Counted from the stretch's first letter, positions 34,823 through 44,747 are shown. The stretch is 64,000 nucleotides of DNA from Comamonas sp. BIGb0152 (GCF_024809975.1 NZ_JANUDY010000004.1:248001-312000); one strand, 5' to 3'. Program-made: numbers and translations. Notes: generated by a model not told the origin, from the letters alone.

Positions 34823-36448
34823 GTGTCCTACGCTCCCGAAACCCAACGCCGCCGCACCTTTGCGATCATTTCCCACCCGGATGCGGGTAAGACCACCTTG
34901 ACCGAAAAGCTGCTGCTGTTCTCGGGTGCGATCCAGATTGCCGGGGCCGTCAAGGGCCGCAAGGCCTCGCGCCATGCCACCTCGGACTGGATGGAGATTG
35001 AAAAGCAGCGGGGTATTTCGGTGGCCTCGTCGGTGATGCAGATGAGCTACCGCGACCATGTCATCAACCTGCTCGACACCCCCGGCCACAAGGACTTTTC
35101 GGAAGACACCTACCGGGTGCTGACCGCCGTGGACTCGGCGCTGATGGTGATTGATGCGGCCAACGGGGTGGAATCACAGACCCGCCGCCTGATTGAGGTC
35201 TGCCGCCAGCGCGATACGCCCATCATCACCTTCGTCAACAAGATGGACCGCGAAGTGCGCGATCCGCTGGACATCATGGATGAGGTGGAGCGCGAGCTGG
35301 GCATGCCTTGCTGCCCCATCACCTGGCCCGTGGGCCAGGGCAAGAGCTTTGGCGGCATCATCAACCTGCTGACCCAGAGCATGACCGTGTTCACGCCGGG
35401 CAGCGACCGGGGTCCCAAGGATTTTGAAGTTATCCCGCTGAGCGAGGCTGACAAGCTGCGCAGCCGCTTTGGCCAGGCGTTTGACGACGCACTCGACTCC
35501 ATGGAGCTGGCCCAGGGCGCGTCTGCCGAATGGAACCATGCGGATTTCCTGGCCGGCAAGCTGACCCCCGTGTTCTTTGGCTCCGGGGTGAACAACTTCG
35601 GGGTGATGGAAGTCCTGGACGCCGTGGTCGACATGTCCCCCCCACCCGGCCCGCGCATCGCCTATACCGAGGTCAACCGCAACCGCGAGGAAAAGACCAT
35701 CCATCCCGAGGACAGCAGCTTCTCGGGCGTGGTCTTCAAGGTGCAGGCCAATATGGACAGCAACCACCGCGACCGCATCGCCTTTGTGCGCGTGGCCTCG
35801 GGCAAGTACACGCCAGGCATGAAGATGCGCGTGCAGCGCACCGGCAAAGAGCTGCGCCCCACCAGCGTGGTGACCTTCATGAGCCAGCGCCGCGAAGCGG
35901 TGGATGAAGCCTATGCGGGCGACATCATCGGCTTTACCACGCACGGCGGCGTGCAGCTGGGCGACACCATCACCGATGGCCCCAACCTGCAGTTCACCGG
36001 CCTGCCTTTCTTTGCGCCAGAAATGTTCATGACCGTGGTGCTGAAGAACCCGCTGCGCACCAAGCAACTGCAGCAAGGCCTGATGCAGCTGGGCGAAGAA
36101 GGCGCCATCCAGGTCTTCAAGCCCGATGCCGGCGGCAACATGCTGCTGGGCGCTGTGGGCCAGCTGCAGTTTGAAGTGGTGCAGCACCGCCTCAAGACCG
36201 AATACGACTGCGAAGTGCGCCTGGACGGCTGCCAGTACACAGGCGCCCGCTGGATCACCGCCGACACCCCCGCCGAGCTGCGCGAGTTTGAACACGCCTA
36301 CCCGCTGCGCCTGGCGCATGACGCCGCGAATACTCTGGCATATCTGTGCACCAGCCCGTATGACGTGCGCTTGGCGCAGGAGCGTTTTCCGAAGATCCAC
36401 TTCCATCCTCTGCGGGAGCATGCGGGGTTGGAGTTGCAGACCTCTTAA
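34823..36448 (+). CDS. prfC: Peptide chain release factor 3
   Basis: The 541-residue GTPase removes RF1 and RF2 from the ribosome after termination. G-motifs: SHPDAGKTTLTEK (P-loop), RGISVASSVM (switch I), DTPGHKDFSEDTYR (switch II) and NKMDREVRDPLD (G4), followed by the RF3 domains II/III (GDTITDGPNLQFTGLPFFAP, LQFEVVQHRLKTEYDCEVRL). I favour the GTG at 34823, near the start of homology; the frame extends 17 codons further to a TTG and no good ribosome binding site decides between them. Confidence 0.92.
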   Translation: MSYAPETQRRRTFAIISHPDAGKTTLTEKLLLFSGAIQIAGAVKGRKASRHATSDWMEIEKQRGISVASSVMQMSYRDHVINLLDTPGHKDFSEDTYRVLTAVDSALMVIDAANGVESQTRRLIEVCRQRDTPIITFVNKMDREVRDPLDIMDEVERELGMPCCPITWPVGQGKSFGGIINLLTQSMTVFTPGSDRGPKDFEVIPLSEADKLRSRFGQAFDDALDSMELAQGASAEWNHADFLAGKLTPVFFGSGVNNFGVMEVLDAVVDMSPPPGPRIAYTEVNRNREEKTIHPEDSSFSGVVFKVQANMDSNHRDRIAFVRVASGKYTPGMKMRVQRTGKELRPTSVVTFMSQRREAVDEAYAGDIIGFTTHGGVQLGDTITDGPNLQFTGLPFFAPEMFMTVVLKNPLRTKQLQQGLMQLGEEGAIQVFKPDAGGNMLLGAVGQLQFEVVQHRLKTEYDCEVRLDGCQYTGARWITADTPAELREFEHAYPLRLAHDAANTLAYLCTSPYDVRLAQERFPKIHFHPLREHAGLELQTS

Positions 36449-36577
36449 AGCACGCAAACACCAGACAGCCATGGCCTGCTGCCCCTCCTGCCTATGCCTC
36501 TGTTTGCAGTGCACTGCTGCACCGCATGGGGGCCGACGAGCAGGGGTTGATGGCATGCATGGCCTCACAGGCTCGCG

Positions 36578-38293
36578 ATGGCGCTGACGGGCTTTGTCCT
36601 CAGCCAGTACGCGCAGCTGCTGGCTTTCCTGACTGCCTGCTGGGGCCTGGGCGCGCTGCTCTGGCCCGCATCCGACCTGGCCACGCGGCAGCCGCTGCGC
36701 ATTGCGCTGGGCATGGGCCTGGTGGCCTGCGCCTTGCAGGGCTTGGCGATTGCCGGGCTGCTCAATACCGCCAGCGTGCTGGCCGTCATCGGCAGCGGCC
36801 TGTTGGCAGCGGCGTTGCAAGTGCGGCGTATGGCCTGGCCCCGGCTTGCGCTGGGATGGCCGCTGCTGCTTTTGCTGCTGGCCACCCTGCCCACTTTGTT
36901 GGCACCACTGCGCCCGCCCCTGGCTTGGGACGCGCTGATGTACCACCTGCCCCATGCGCGGGAGTGGGCGTTGACAGGCCATCTGGGCGTGCACGAATGG
37001 CTTCGCTACCCCTGGTTCCCCTACAACTTCGACCTGCTGTTTGCAGCATCTCTGGTGCTGGGCAACGATGTGCTGCCCCAGCTGATACACGCCAGCGCCG
37101 GCTGGGTGACGGCCTGGCTGGTCTACCGCCTAGCAGCGCAGTACCTGCCCGCACCGGCCAGCGCCCCGGCCGCGCTGGCCACCGTGTTCTGGCTGGTCAC
37201 CAGCCGCAGCCATTACAGCGCCGCTTATGTGGATATGGGCGTTGCGCTGTTTCTCACCGCTGCCTTTGCGCTCATGCTTGCCAGCATTCGGCCACCAGGT
37301 CGCACGGCGGTTTGGCTGGCGGCATTTTTGCTGGGCGTTGCCGCGGGCAGCAAATACCAGGTGTTGGGGCTGCTCCCCCTGTTTGGCGCCGCATTGCTGC
37401 TGCGCCACCGCTTGCAAGGCCCGGGCTGGCGCATCCACAGCGAATGGCCCACCTGGTTAGGTGCGGCCCTCTGCTTTGCACTGCCCTGCCTCTACTGGTA
37501 TGTCCGTAACGCTTTGCTGACCGGTGACCCCTTCAACCCGCTGGGCGGGCGGCTGCTGGGATTCAGCGACTGGAACCTGGACGACTACCTCTGGCAATTT
37601 CAGGATCTGCGCAACCACGCGGGCTGGCCCCACTGGGCACTGTGGCCGGCACTGGCTGCACCGCTGCTGCGCCCGCTGCGGCGGATACCGGCTCTGCGCG
37701 CCGCCTGGCTGGTGGCGGCCTATATGGCGCTGGTCTGGCTGCTGAGCTCACGCTACCCGCGTTACCTGTTGCCCGCTTATCCCTTGCTCAGTTTGCTGTC
37801 GGCTGCGGTATGTGTGCAGCTGCTGCGCCAGTTGCCGACCAAGCTGCGCCTGACCGTGGGGACCGCATTGGTCGGAGTGCTTGTGCTGGCCCTGGGCTTC
37901 ATCGGCGCGCGCAGCATCGCCAAATCCTGGCCCTTGATTGCGCCCAACGCAGCCGCACGCGATGCCGTACTGCAGCAGCATGTGGCGGGCTACCGCATCT
38001 GGCAATACCTGCAAACACACCCCCAGGCCAAGCTGTACCAGCTGAACCTGGAAGATAGCCTCTACTACGCCCCACGCGCCACCTGGGGCGATGTGTTTGG
38101 CCCCTGGCGCTACCGCGACTACCAAAACCTGGCTGCGCAGCCGCTGCACCATAAACTCAAGGCCGAGGGCTTTACCGCTCTGGTAATACACACTGGCCGC
38201 GCATCCACTGTGGCGCAACAGCCTGCATTTCTGCAATATTTTGAATTATTGCTGGTCGATGGTGAGGTTAGCCTGTATGGTTTGAGGCCATGA
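36578..38293 (+). CDS. Polytopic membrane glycosyltransferase, GT-C fold (GT39/PMT-like)
   Basis: 571 residues with about ten to twelve hydrophobic helices followed by a soluble C-terminal domain of about 130 residues. The first large loop PLAWDALMYHLPHAREWALT has the acidic residue pattern of GT-C transferases that use polyprenyl-phosphate sugars on the periplasmic side. WYVRNALLTGDPFNPLG and SSRYPRYLLPAYPLL are typical of the wider family. The ribosome binding site is poor. It opens a rightward group of surface-glycan genes after prfC. Donor and acceptor are unknown. Confidence 0.7.
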   Translation: MALTGFVLSQYAQLLAFLTACWGLGALLWPASDLATRQPLRIALGMGLVACALQGLAIAGLLNTASVLAVIGSGLLAAALQVRRMAWPRLALGWPLLLLLLATLPTLLAPLRPPLAWDALMYHLPHAREWALTGHLGVHEWLRYPWFPYNFDLLFAASLVLGNDVLPQLIHASAGWVTAWLVYRLAAQYLPAPASAPAALATVFWLVTSRSHYSAAYVDMGVALFLTAAFALMLASIRPPGRTAVWLAAFLLGVAAGSKYQVLGLLPLFGAALLLRHRLQGPGWRIHSEWPTWLGAALCFALPCLYWYVRNALLTGDPFNPLGGRLLGFSDWNLDDYLWQFQDLRNHAGWPHWALWPALAAPLLRPLRRIPALRAAWLVAAYMALVWLLSSRYPRYLLPAYPLLSLLSAAVCVQLLRQLPTKLRLTVGTALVGVLVLALGFIGARSIAKSWPLIAPNAAARDAVLQQHVAGYRIWQYLQTHPQAKLYQLNLEDSLYYAPRATWGDVFGPWRYRDYQNLAAQPLHHKLKAEGFTALVIHTGRASTVAQQPAFLQYFELLLVDGEVSLYGLRP

Positions 38294-38590
38294 TTTTGAG
38301 GGATTGGTGATTCGCCTGATATGGACCACATCAGGCCTGCACAGCCCTTGGGCTTTGCGGATGGTCTTGCAGTATTGACCCATTGATTTTCTAAGCGGGG
38401 GTCGCCAATGGCAGCCGCTTCCGCTGGGCGCTCTTGGCGAACCAGATTAAAGCCATCATCATCTACCGCAAGGGCATCCCTCCGAGAAACAAAGCCAGTC
38501 GCTAGTCAGCGAGCAGATACAGGTCATGTTGAATGACCGGCGAGCACTGAAAATATCCACACATACCGTTTGAAGAGTTCAATCTCCTTT
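38294..38590 (+). other. Intergenic region with a short gene remnant
   Basis: The gap of 297 bp between two membrane-protein genes contains an open stretch (38395-38505) that translates to NGSRFRWALLANQIKAIIIY then RKGIPPRNKASR and a stop. It has a protein-like composition but no start codon or ribosome binding site, and I do not recognise it. It is probably the end of a lost gene. Confidence 0.3.
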
Positions 38591-40321
38591 ATGAAGAACC
38601 GGATCAATCCAACATCTCTTTTTTGGTCATGCATGGCAGTCATCGGCTTGCTATCTCTGTGGATCCGAATGGCATTTCCGATCCATGCTGTCAGTTGGGC
38701 TTCCTACGATGACCTTCTGTTTGTCAGGCAAGCTGCAGACATAGGGCTAGGAAACTGGCTGGGCGATTACAGCAACCTCACCCTCTCCAAAGGGATTGGC
38801 TACTCCTTGTTCATGCTCGCCAACCATGCGACGGGCCTCCCCCTCAAGTTCAGCGAGCACGCCCTCTATCTAGCGACCGCGGCTTACTTTTCTCTCACCA
38901 TCGCTCAGCTGTATCGCTCACGCGCTGCCGCCTTGGCATGCTTTTTCCTGTTGGCCTTCATACCCACCGCCTGGGTTGCGGGAGCGGGGGGGCGCGTCGT
39001 GCGCGAAGGGCTGTATATCTCGCAGACCCTGCTGCTGCTGACCTTGGGGATTCGTTGCTGGGTTTTACCCCATGCTGTATCTGCCGCTAGCCAACTGCGC
39101 ACGCAATGGCAAACACTGGTCGTGTTGGGCTTGGTGGCAGGCTGGTTCTGGATCACCCGTGAAGAGGGGGTATGGCTGGTCCCCTCCATGCTGCTGCTAA
39201 TGGGGTATTGGCTGCTGCGCCAAGTGGACTGGCGCACACAGTGGCGCGCCATTCTGGCATTTTTGGCGCTGCCCCTGTTTGCGGCATCTCTGGTTGTCAT
39301 GGCCGTCAATACCGTGAACTACGCGGTCTATGGCACTTTCCGCAACAACGATTTCCGCTCCAGCGACTACCAGGCCGGTTATGGCGCACTGACCCGCATT
39401 CGCCATGACAACTGGCAGCGTTATGTACTGTTCCCCAAAGACGCACGTGAGCGTGCCTATGAAATGAGTTCCGCTGCGCGTGAGCTCAAGCCCTTTTTTG
39501 AAGGCAGTGGTGCGCAGCGTTGGCTTGCTGCTGGTTGCAGCCAAACCCAAACCTCGCCCTGCCCAGAGATTCTCTCCGGATGGTTCATGTGGGCATTTCG
39601 TGACTCTGTTGCCGAGGCTGGGCATTACAACAGTGCCCGAGATTCAAGGGCTTTTTACCGCCGTCTGTCTGCCGAGATTGAGGAAGGCTGCCGACAGCGA
39701 CCAGGTGACTGCTTGCCGATGCGCAAAACCCTGCTTCCGCCTTGGCATGAGGGCTATGTAACCGATACGCTTAACGCCTCTTGGGCTGTTTTTCAGACAC
39801 TCGCTACGCTGGGGAAAATACCGGCCTACATACAGCCTAGTGAAGGTGACACCAAATATTTGGCCTTGTTTGATGCCGTCACAAACGGGCCGTTGACCCC
39901 CACTGCAGACGCCAAAGGCGCTTGGGGCGAACACACACTCAAATCACCGCGTGATGAACTACGCCTGCAATGGGCACAAGCGCTAACCACGGGAATAACC
40001 GCGCTCTCTACCTATGCCCTACCCTTGGCTTTTGTGGTCTGGCTTATTTGGTCTGTTTTCGCAGTGCTGCAAATGCTGTGCAAGCGCAAGCTGCCGGCGC
40101 CAGCATGGTGGGTCGTCTCCGCAGTTGCGGGCGGCATCATCACACGGGTCGTATTGCTAGGGTTTTTGGAAGCCACATCGATCCCCAGCAACAATATGCT
40201 CTACCTCTTCCCCTTGGTTCCTTTTTCCCTTGTCATGCTTCCCGTCGTCTTCTGGGGCATGCTGCGCTGGTTATCTCCGTTTCTCAGCCGCAGTGAATCA
40301 GCTGCCTCAATGGCTAAATAA
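38591..40321 (+). CDS. Polytopic membrane protein, putative GT-C glycosyltransferase (paralog A)
   Basis: 576 residues with about ten hydrophobic helices and a soluble loop of about 200 residues (about 230-440). The first loop AVSWASYDDLLFVRQAADIG has an acidic DD where GT-C enzymes bind the lipid-phosphate sugar. It is clearly paralogous to the protein at 43001-44725: blocks such as GNWLGDY.NLT, LPLKFSEHALYLA, RNNDFRS, QRYVLFPKDARERAY and SPCPEILSGWFMWA are nearly identical. The ATG at 38591 is preferred over the TTG at 38570. Base composition is less GC-rich than the housekeeping genes. No experimentally named family is recognised. Confidence 0.7.
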   Translation: MKNRINPTSLFWSCMAVIGLLSLWIRMAFPIHAVSWASYDDLLFVRQAADIGLGNWLGDYSNLTLSKGIGYSLFMLANHATGLPLKFSEHALYLATAAYFSLTIAQLYRSRAAALACFFLLAFIPTAWVAGAGGRVVREGLYISQTLLLLTLGIRCWVLPHAVSAASQLRTQWQTLVVLGLVAGWFWITREEGVWLVPSMLLLMGYWLLRQVDWRTQWRAILAFLALPLFAASLVVMAVNTVNYAVYGTFRNNDFRSSDYQAGYGALTRIRHDNWQRYVLFPKDARERAYEMSSAARELKPFFEGSGAQRWLAAGCSQTQTSPCPEILSGWFMWAFRDSVAEAGHYNSARDSRAFYRRLSAEIEEGCRQRPGDCLPMRKTLLPPWHEGYVTDTLNASWAVFQTLATLGKIPAYIQPSEGDTKYLALFDAVTNGPLTPTADAKGAWGEHTLKSPRDELRLQWAQALTTGITALSTYALPLAFVVWLIWSVFAVLQMLCKRKLPAPAWWVVSAVAGGIITRVVLLGFLEATSIPSNNMLYLFPLVPFSLVMLPVVFWGMLRWLSPFLSRSESAASMAK

Positions 40322-40340
40322 TAATTTCAAGGTATTTGCA

Positions 40341-42452
40341 ATGCAAAAAATAGGCTGGCGCTTTGTATTCTTTGGGGCATGGATGATTGCCGCCCTGGTA
40401 TACATCAGCAATACTTGGTCGCCCTCATCCTACGCATACCCGTTGAAAAACAATTATGCCTACCTAGACATCGAACCTACTTTAGGCCAGGCACGCTCCA
40501 TCCGCGCAGATGAATGGGCCGTAGTTACCCCACTGACGCAAGCGACAGTACGCAACCATTTTGAACGCTACAACAAGACATCGCTATACCAAGAGGATCT
40601 GCGCATTAACTATGGACTGCCCATTGCGGATTGGGGCTTGGCCTTCAAACCCACAATGTGGCTGTATGGTTTTGTCAACCCAGCCTATGCCTACTCCTTT
40701 CACTGGTTTGCGATTTTTGCGCTATTCATTGCGGGTTATGCATTCTTATTCAAACGATTTGGCGCCAGCAACACCAATGCCCTGCTGCTGTCGTTCGGTT
40801 TGTACTTCACGGGATTCAGCCAGTTCTGGTGGAATGAAAAAGGGCCGATACTGGCGATCTTCCCTTGGGTCATCATGCCCTTTTTGCTGAATTTACGCTT
40901 GCGCTGGCAACTCATCTGGTTCTATTACGCCGCCGTTTTCTGGCTGCTGACCAATTTTTACCCGCCCGTTCAGATCTCACTGGCCTTCGTCGGGCTGGTG
41001 ATATTGGCCGCGCAACAGCCCCGCCTCTTCCAACCCCGCACCCTCATCTGGGTGGTGCTTGCCGCCGCGTTGGCCGCAGGTACTGTGGGGCTTTATCTGT
41101 ACGACTATTTGTCTGCAACCAGTGCCACGATCTATCCGGGAAGCCGGCACTCTATGGGTGGGGGTGTCAGTGACAGATTTATGCTCTCGTGGATCTTCCC
41201 ATCGATCAATTTCAGTTGGGTCTATAACAGCCTGATTGGCCTCAACATCAGCGAGATCGGAACCGTCGGAATGTACTACTACATCGCGGTGCTGTTCTTT
41301 CTTGATTACAAGAACTTTGCTTCACTGTGGCGTGACACCACGAAGCGCAGAATGCTGCTGGTGCTGCTTATAGGTTTCATGATTCAGTTGGTTTGGATGG
41401 TGCTGCCGATCCCTTCGGTATTTGGCAAGCTGCTGCTGTGGGACCATGTAGAGCCTGCACGTATGCAGTATGCAAGCGGTGTGCTGTTAACCATCATCAT
41501 GCTGTACCTGGCCAACATGGTGGGTTTGACGTTATCGCTCAGCCGACTGCTGCTGCTCTGCGCCTTCGTCGGACTCGGCTGGTGGCTCTTCAAGTATCCG
41601 CTGGGGACCCGACGAGGCGAAGATCTGTTTTTCCTGTTGCCGCTGGTCTTGATGTATCTGCTCACACGCCAGCGCAAAGGCCAGGCCCATGAAGCGCTTG
41701 CCCTAGCCTCGTTGGTTTTCGGGGCGGTGCTGTTCGGACGCTTCAACCCCTTGCAGTCAGCCTGGCCTATTTTTAACCTGCAACCCAATGAGGTGGTCAC
41801 ATATCTGCAGGAGCAAGAAAAGAAAAATGATGGCGTTCTGGTGTTTCCACACTTGCATGCGGCGACGGCAAACGGATTGGGATTTCGCTCACTCAGCCAT
41901 ACAAATGCCGTACCTCCGATGGCATTTTGGGAAAAGCACTTTCCCGAGGTCCCCGTAGATGAGCGCAACGCGATCTTCAACCGTTACGCCCACGTCGCTC
42001 CCGATCTGATGCCTCGCCCACGTCTGCAGCAGACGGACGCAGTGCAGATACCCATGGACCATTTTGTCAACGTCGCGCATGGCACGGTGGTCGCAAGTTA
42101 TCCCAGCAATCTCCCGCAGGAGGGAGATTTCGAGGTGAACACCAAATACCCCGATGCCTTGGTTCTTCATGGCTGGGCGGGCTGGACAAATGGCCCCGAT
42201 GCGCATGGGCTGGAAGTCATCACCGAGCCCGCCACCATCGGCCCTGTACAGCTGACACCGATGGTCCGAGCAGACCTGCCTTTGAATACCCAGCGCAGAA
42301 TATCGGCGTTGAACGGCTTCAAGCTCATGATTCCGCATGCTGAAAATGCACCTCCTCGGTGCATCAGCTTGGTATCGCTTGACAAGCAAAGCGGCGAACG
42401 GCGGCTGCTTAACAATCCCGCAAGCATACCTGCGTGTCCTTCCATTTCCTAA
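40341..42452 (+). CDS. Large polytopic membrane protein, YfhO/DUF7657-like putative glycosyltransferase
   Basis: 703 residues with roughly twelve hydrophobic helices (about 10-490) and a C-terminal extracytoplasmic domain. The motif GQARSIRADEWAVVTPLTQA in the first loop resembles the RxIRxDEW pattern I associate with large YfhO/DUF7657-type GT-C proteins, and FWWNEKGPILAIFPWVI, NFYPPVQISLAFVGL and DHVEPARMQYASGVL fit a lipid-linked-sugar transferase. It starts 19 bp after paralog A, so the two are likely co-transcribed. Codon use is markedly AT-richer than flanking genes, suggesting transfer. Function is inferred only from fold and context. Confidence 0.65.
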   Translation: MQKIGWRFVFFGAWMIAALVYISNTWSPSSYAYPLKNNYAYLDIEPTLGQARSIRADEWAVVTPLTQATVRNHFERYNKTSLYQEDLRINYGLPIADWGLAFKPTMWLYGFVNPAYAYSFHWFAIFALFIAGYAFLFKRFGASNTNALLLSFGLYFTGFSQFWWNEKGPILAIFPWVIMPFLLNLRLRWQLIWFYYAAVFWLLTNFYPPVQISLAFVGLVILAAQQPRLFQPRTLIWVVLAAALAAGTVGLYLYDYLSATSATIYPGSRHSMGGGVSDRFMLSWIFPSINFSWVYNSLIGLNISEIGTVGMYYYIAVLFFLDYKNFASLWRDTTKRRMLLVLLIGFMIQLVWMVLPIPSVFGKLLLWDHVEPARMQYASGVLLTIIMLYLANMVGLTLSLSRLLLLCAFVGLGWWLFKYPLGTRRGEDLFFLLPLVLMYLLTRQRKGQAHEALALASLVFGAVLFGRFNPLQSAWPIFNLQPNEVVTYLQEQEKKNDGVLVFPHLHAATANGLGFRSLSHTNAVPPMAFWEKHFPEVPVDERNAIFNRYAHVAPDLMPRPRLQQTDAVQIPMDHFVNVAHGTVVASYPSNLPQEGDFEVNTKYPDALVLHGWAGWTNGPDAHGLEVITEPATIGPVQLTPMVRADLPLNTQRRISALNGFKLMIPHAENAPPRCISLVSLDKQSGERRLLNNPASIPACPSIS

Positions 42453-42508
42453 GGACTCGCTGCAAAACTTCCTGCCATGGTCTACACGCGGTCTCAGCCC
42501 ATCCGGCG
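42453..42508 (+). repeat. Dispersed repeat, copy 2
   Basis: Begins right after the stop codon of the 703-residue protein gene and aligns with 34615-34669 with about ten mismatches and one indel. Both copies share GCTGCAAAACT, TGGTCT and ACGCGGTCTC. Confidence 0.6.
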
Positions 42509-43000
42509 CGCTGTTTCCGCAGTAGCTTTAAAAGAGGCTTTGCGGCTCATGCCAATCCGCATCTTCGCATTGAAAGATGGGCCACAGGGAATTTTCTTTT
42601 AGTAATTGAATATATCCACATAGACCTAGCCAATACATTTAGGCGTTATTTAACAAGATACCTTTTGCTACTAGTGGCGCCTTTTGACGCCAGTGCGCTA
42701 TTATGCAAAGGGCATTCTGTATTGATAATGACTGCGCTATTTCCCAAAGAACCACCGAGGGCCTGCGCATGTCAACATGGGCGCTCGCATTGGATGCGGC
42801 CACTCGACACCGACCTGCTCAGATGTTGGGTCATGGATCAAAAAGACAAAATTTAGAATACTCAGTCGGCATTGGGAGCCGAAAGTATCCAGCGGCGCGG
42901 GACTTTATCCACTCTTTGATCCATCAGTCCTATAGCTAATCCCAGCCAAGGCATCGTTCGTCCGAAAAATTGCCCCGACAGGCCCGTAATAGCAAGAAAA
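42509..43000 (+). pseudogene. AT-rich gap with a possible integrase remnant
   Basis: About 490 bp without an intact gene and with visibly lower GC. The frame 42703-42939 encodes TEGLRMSTWALALDAATRHR followed by PAQMLGHGSKRQNLEYS. The spacing GLR-x3-W-x-LALDA ... LGHGS is reminiscent of the box II region of tyrosine recombinases, but the catalytic His-x-x-Arg pair is not intact and there is no usable start. A decayed mobile-element gene is the most I would infer; the rest of the gap shows nothing. Confidence 0.25.
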
Positions 43001-44725
43001 ATGACAGAAAAGAATTTGACATTACCGCGGAGCTATTTGTACTTCATGCTCGCGCTCGCGGCAGCGTCTCTGTGGCTACGCATGGCTTTTCCCATTTTTG
43101 CACTGGGCTGGGCCTCTCACGATGATTTGCACTTTGTTCACCTGGCCGCTGAGATGGGCAGCGGTAACTGGCTAGGCGACTACAACAACCTGACGCATGC
43201 CAAAGGTATCGGCTACCCGCTGTTCCTGCTGGTCAACCATGCGACGGCGCTGCCCCTGAAATTTTCCGAACATGCGCTGTACTTAGCATCTTCAGCCTTT
43301 TTTGCTTACACAGCCAGTCAATTGCTGCGATCACGCCATCTGGTACTGGCACTGTTTGCAGTACTGGCCTTTCAACCAGCCGCCTGGATGGAGCAATCTG
43401 GCGCAAGAGTCATGCGAGAAGGAATCTATATCTCACAAACCCTCTTCTTGTTGGGGCTAGGCATACGCTGCTGGTTACTCGCCGATGCAAGTTTGACACC
43501 AGCAGCTCAGCTGCGCCGTCGCTGGCGTTCGCTGCTGGCGATGGGCCTCATAGGTGGATGGTTCTGGCTGACCCGTGAGGAAGGCGTTTGGCTGCTGCCA
43601 GCGCTGGGATTGATGCTCGGCTATCACCTGTGGACGCAGCGAGGCGCTGTTCGCGCATGGAAATTTCTTCTGGCATACACGGCCTTACCTCTATTGGTTG
43701 CGAGCTTGGTGGTAGGTGCCATCAATACCGTCAACTACGCTGTGTATGGCGTCTATCGCAACAACGACTTCCGCTCCCAGGATTTTCTATCGGGTTATGG
43801 CGCACTGACTCGCATACGCCAGGACCAATGGCAACGCTATGTGTTGTTCCCCAAAGATGCACGCGAGCGGGCCTATGCGATGAGTGCTGCAGCCCGCGAG
43901 CTAGCCCCGTATTTTGAGGGTGAGCGTGGCGAAGGCTGGCGCAAGACCGGTTGTGACCAGACCCATATTTCGCCCTGCCCCGAAATTCTGTCTGGCTGGT
44001 TCATGTGGGCCGTTCGCGGTGCTGTGGCCGACGCCGGTTACTACCGCAACGCCCGAGACGCCCGCAAATTCTATCGACGCTTGGCCCAGGAGATTGAGGC
44101 GGGCTGCCAACTGCGTCCGGACGATTGCCTCCCTGCGCGTAACAGCATGCTTCCACCTTGGCGCGCGAACTATGCCTGGGACTCCGCCCAGGCTTCATGG
44201 GAGGTGTTCCGCACACTTGCCAACCTAGACCATGGCCTGCTTAACACTTACCGGAGCCACGGCCTCCCGTTACACCTCAAGCTGCTAGAGGTGGTGACCA
44301 ACGGCCCGCTGGCGCCTACCGCCGACAGCCCGGTTTTCGATATAGACATGACTACCCCCAGGGACAAGCTGCGATGGAATCTGGCGCAATCTCTGGCTAC
44401 CGCCATGAGCAAGATCTCGCATGTCGGGCTGCCTTTGACTTTTGTAGTTTGGCTGATCTGGTCTGCAAATGTGCTTCTGCATTGGATCAAGCGCAGAGCC
44501 CTTCCCGACGCCGCCTGGCTGTTAACTACCGTGCTCGCGGCTGCTATCGTCACCCGCGTTACTTTGCTAGGTATCCTGGATGCCACCTCCATCCCTAGCA
44601 ATTACATTCTGTACATTTTCCCAGTGGTGCCCTTGTCGCTGGCGATGCAAGTGGTGGTCGCCTGGCAACTGACAGGCATGCTGCCCTCCAAACGCAATTA
44701 CGGGCACAATGCGGCAGCCGTTTGA
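43001..44725 (+). CDS. Polytopic membrane protein, putative GT-C glycosyltransferase (paralog B)
   Basis: 574 residues, the second copy of the protein at 38591-40321, similar from end to end. It has the same first loop (ALGWASHDDLHFVHLAAEMG), the TREEGVW segment, the long soluble insert with SPCPEILSGWFMWAVRGAVA, and the closing helix pair (TRVTLLGILDATSIPSNYIL). It is followed 22 bp later by a GtrB-like GT2 and a GtrA gene. In O-antigen glucosylation systems a GtrA/GtrB pair is joined by a type-specific transferase of this size, so paralog B could fill that role. This is inference from context. Confidence 0.7.
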   Translation: MTEKNLTLPRSYLYFMLALAAASLWLRMAFPIFALGWASHDDLHFVHLAAEMGSGNWLGDYNNLTHAKGIGYPLFLLVNHATALPLKFSEHALYLASSAFFAYTASQLLRSRHLVLALFAVLAFQPAAWMEQSGARVMREGIYISQTLFLLGLGIRCWLLADASLTPAAQLRRRWRSLLAMGLIGGWFWLTREEGVWLLPALGLMLGYHLWTQRGAVRAWKFLLAYTALPLLVASLVVGAINTVNYAVYGVYRNNDFRSQDFLSGYGALTRIRQDQWQRYVLFPKDARERAYAMSAAARELAPYFEGERGEGWRKTGCDQTHISPCPEILSGWFMWAVRGAVADAGYYRNARDARKFYRRLAQEIEAGCQLRPDDCLPARNSMLPPWRANYAWDSAQASWEVFRTLANLDHGLLNTYRSHGLPLHLKLLEVVTNGPLAPTADSPVFDIDMTTPRDKLRWNLAQSLATAMSKISHVGLPLTFVVWLIWSANVLLHWIKRRALPDAAWLLTTVLAAAIVTRVTLLGILDATSIPSNYILYIFPVVPLSLAMQVVVAWQLTGMLPSKRNYGHNAAAV

Positions 44726-44747
44726 ATGATCAAAAATAATTTCTGAC

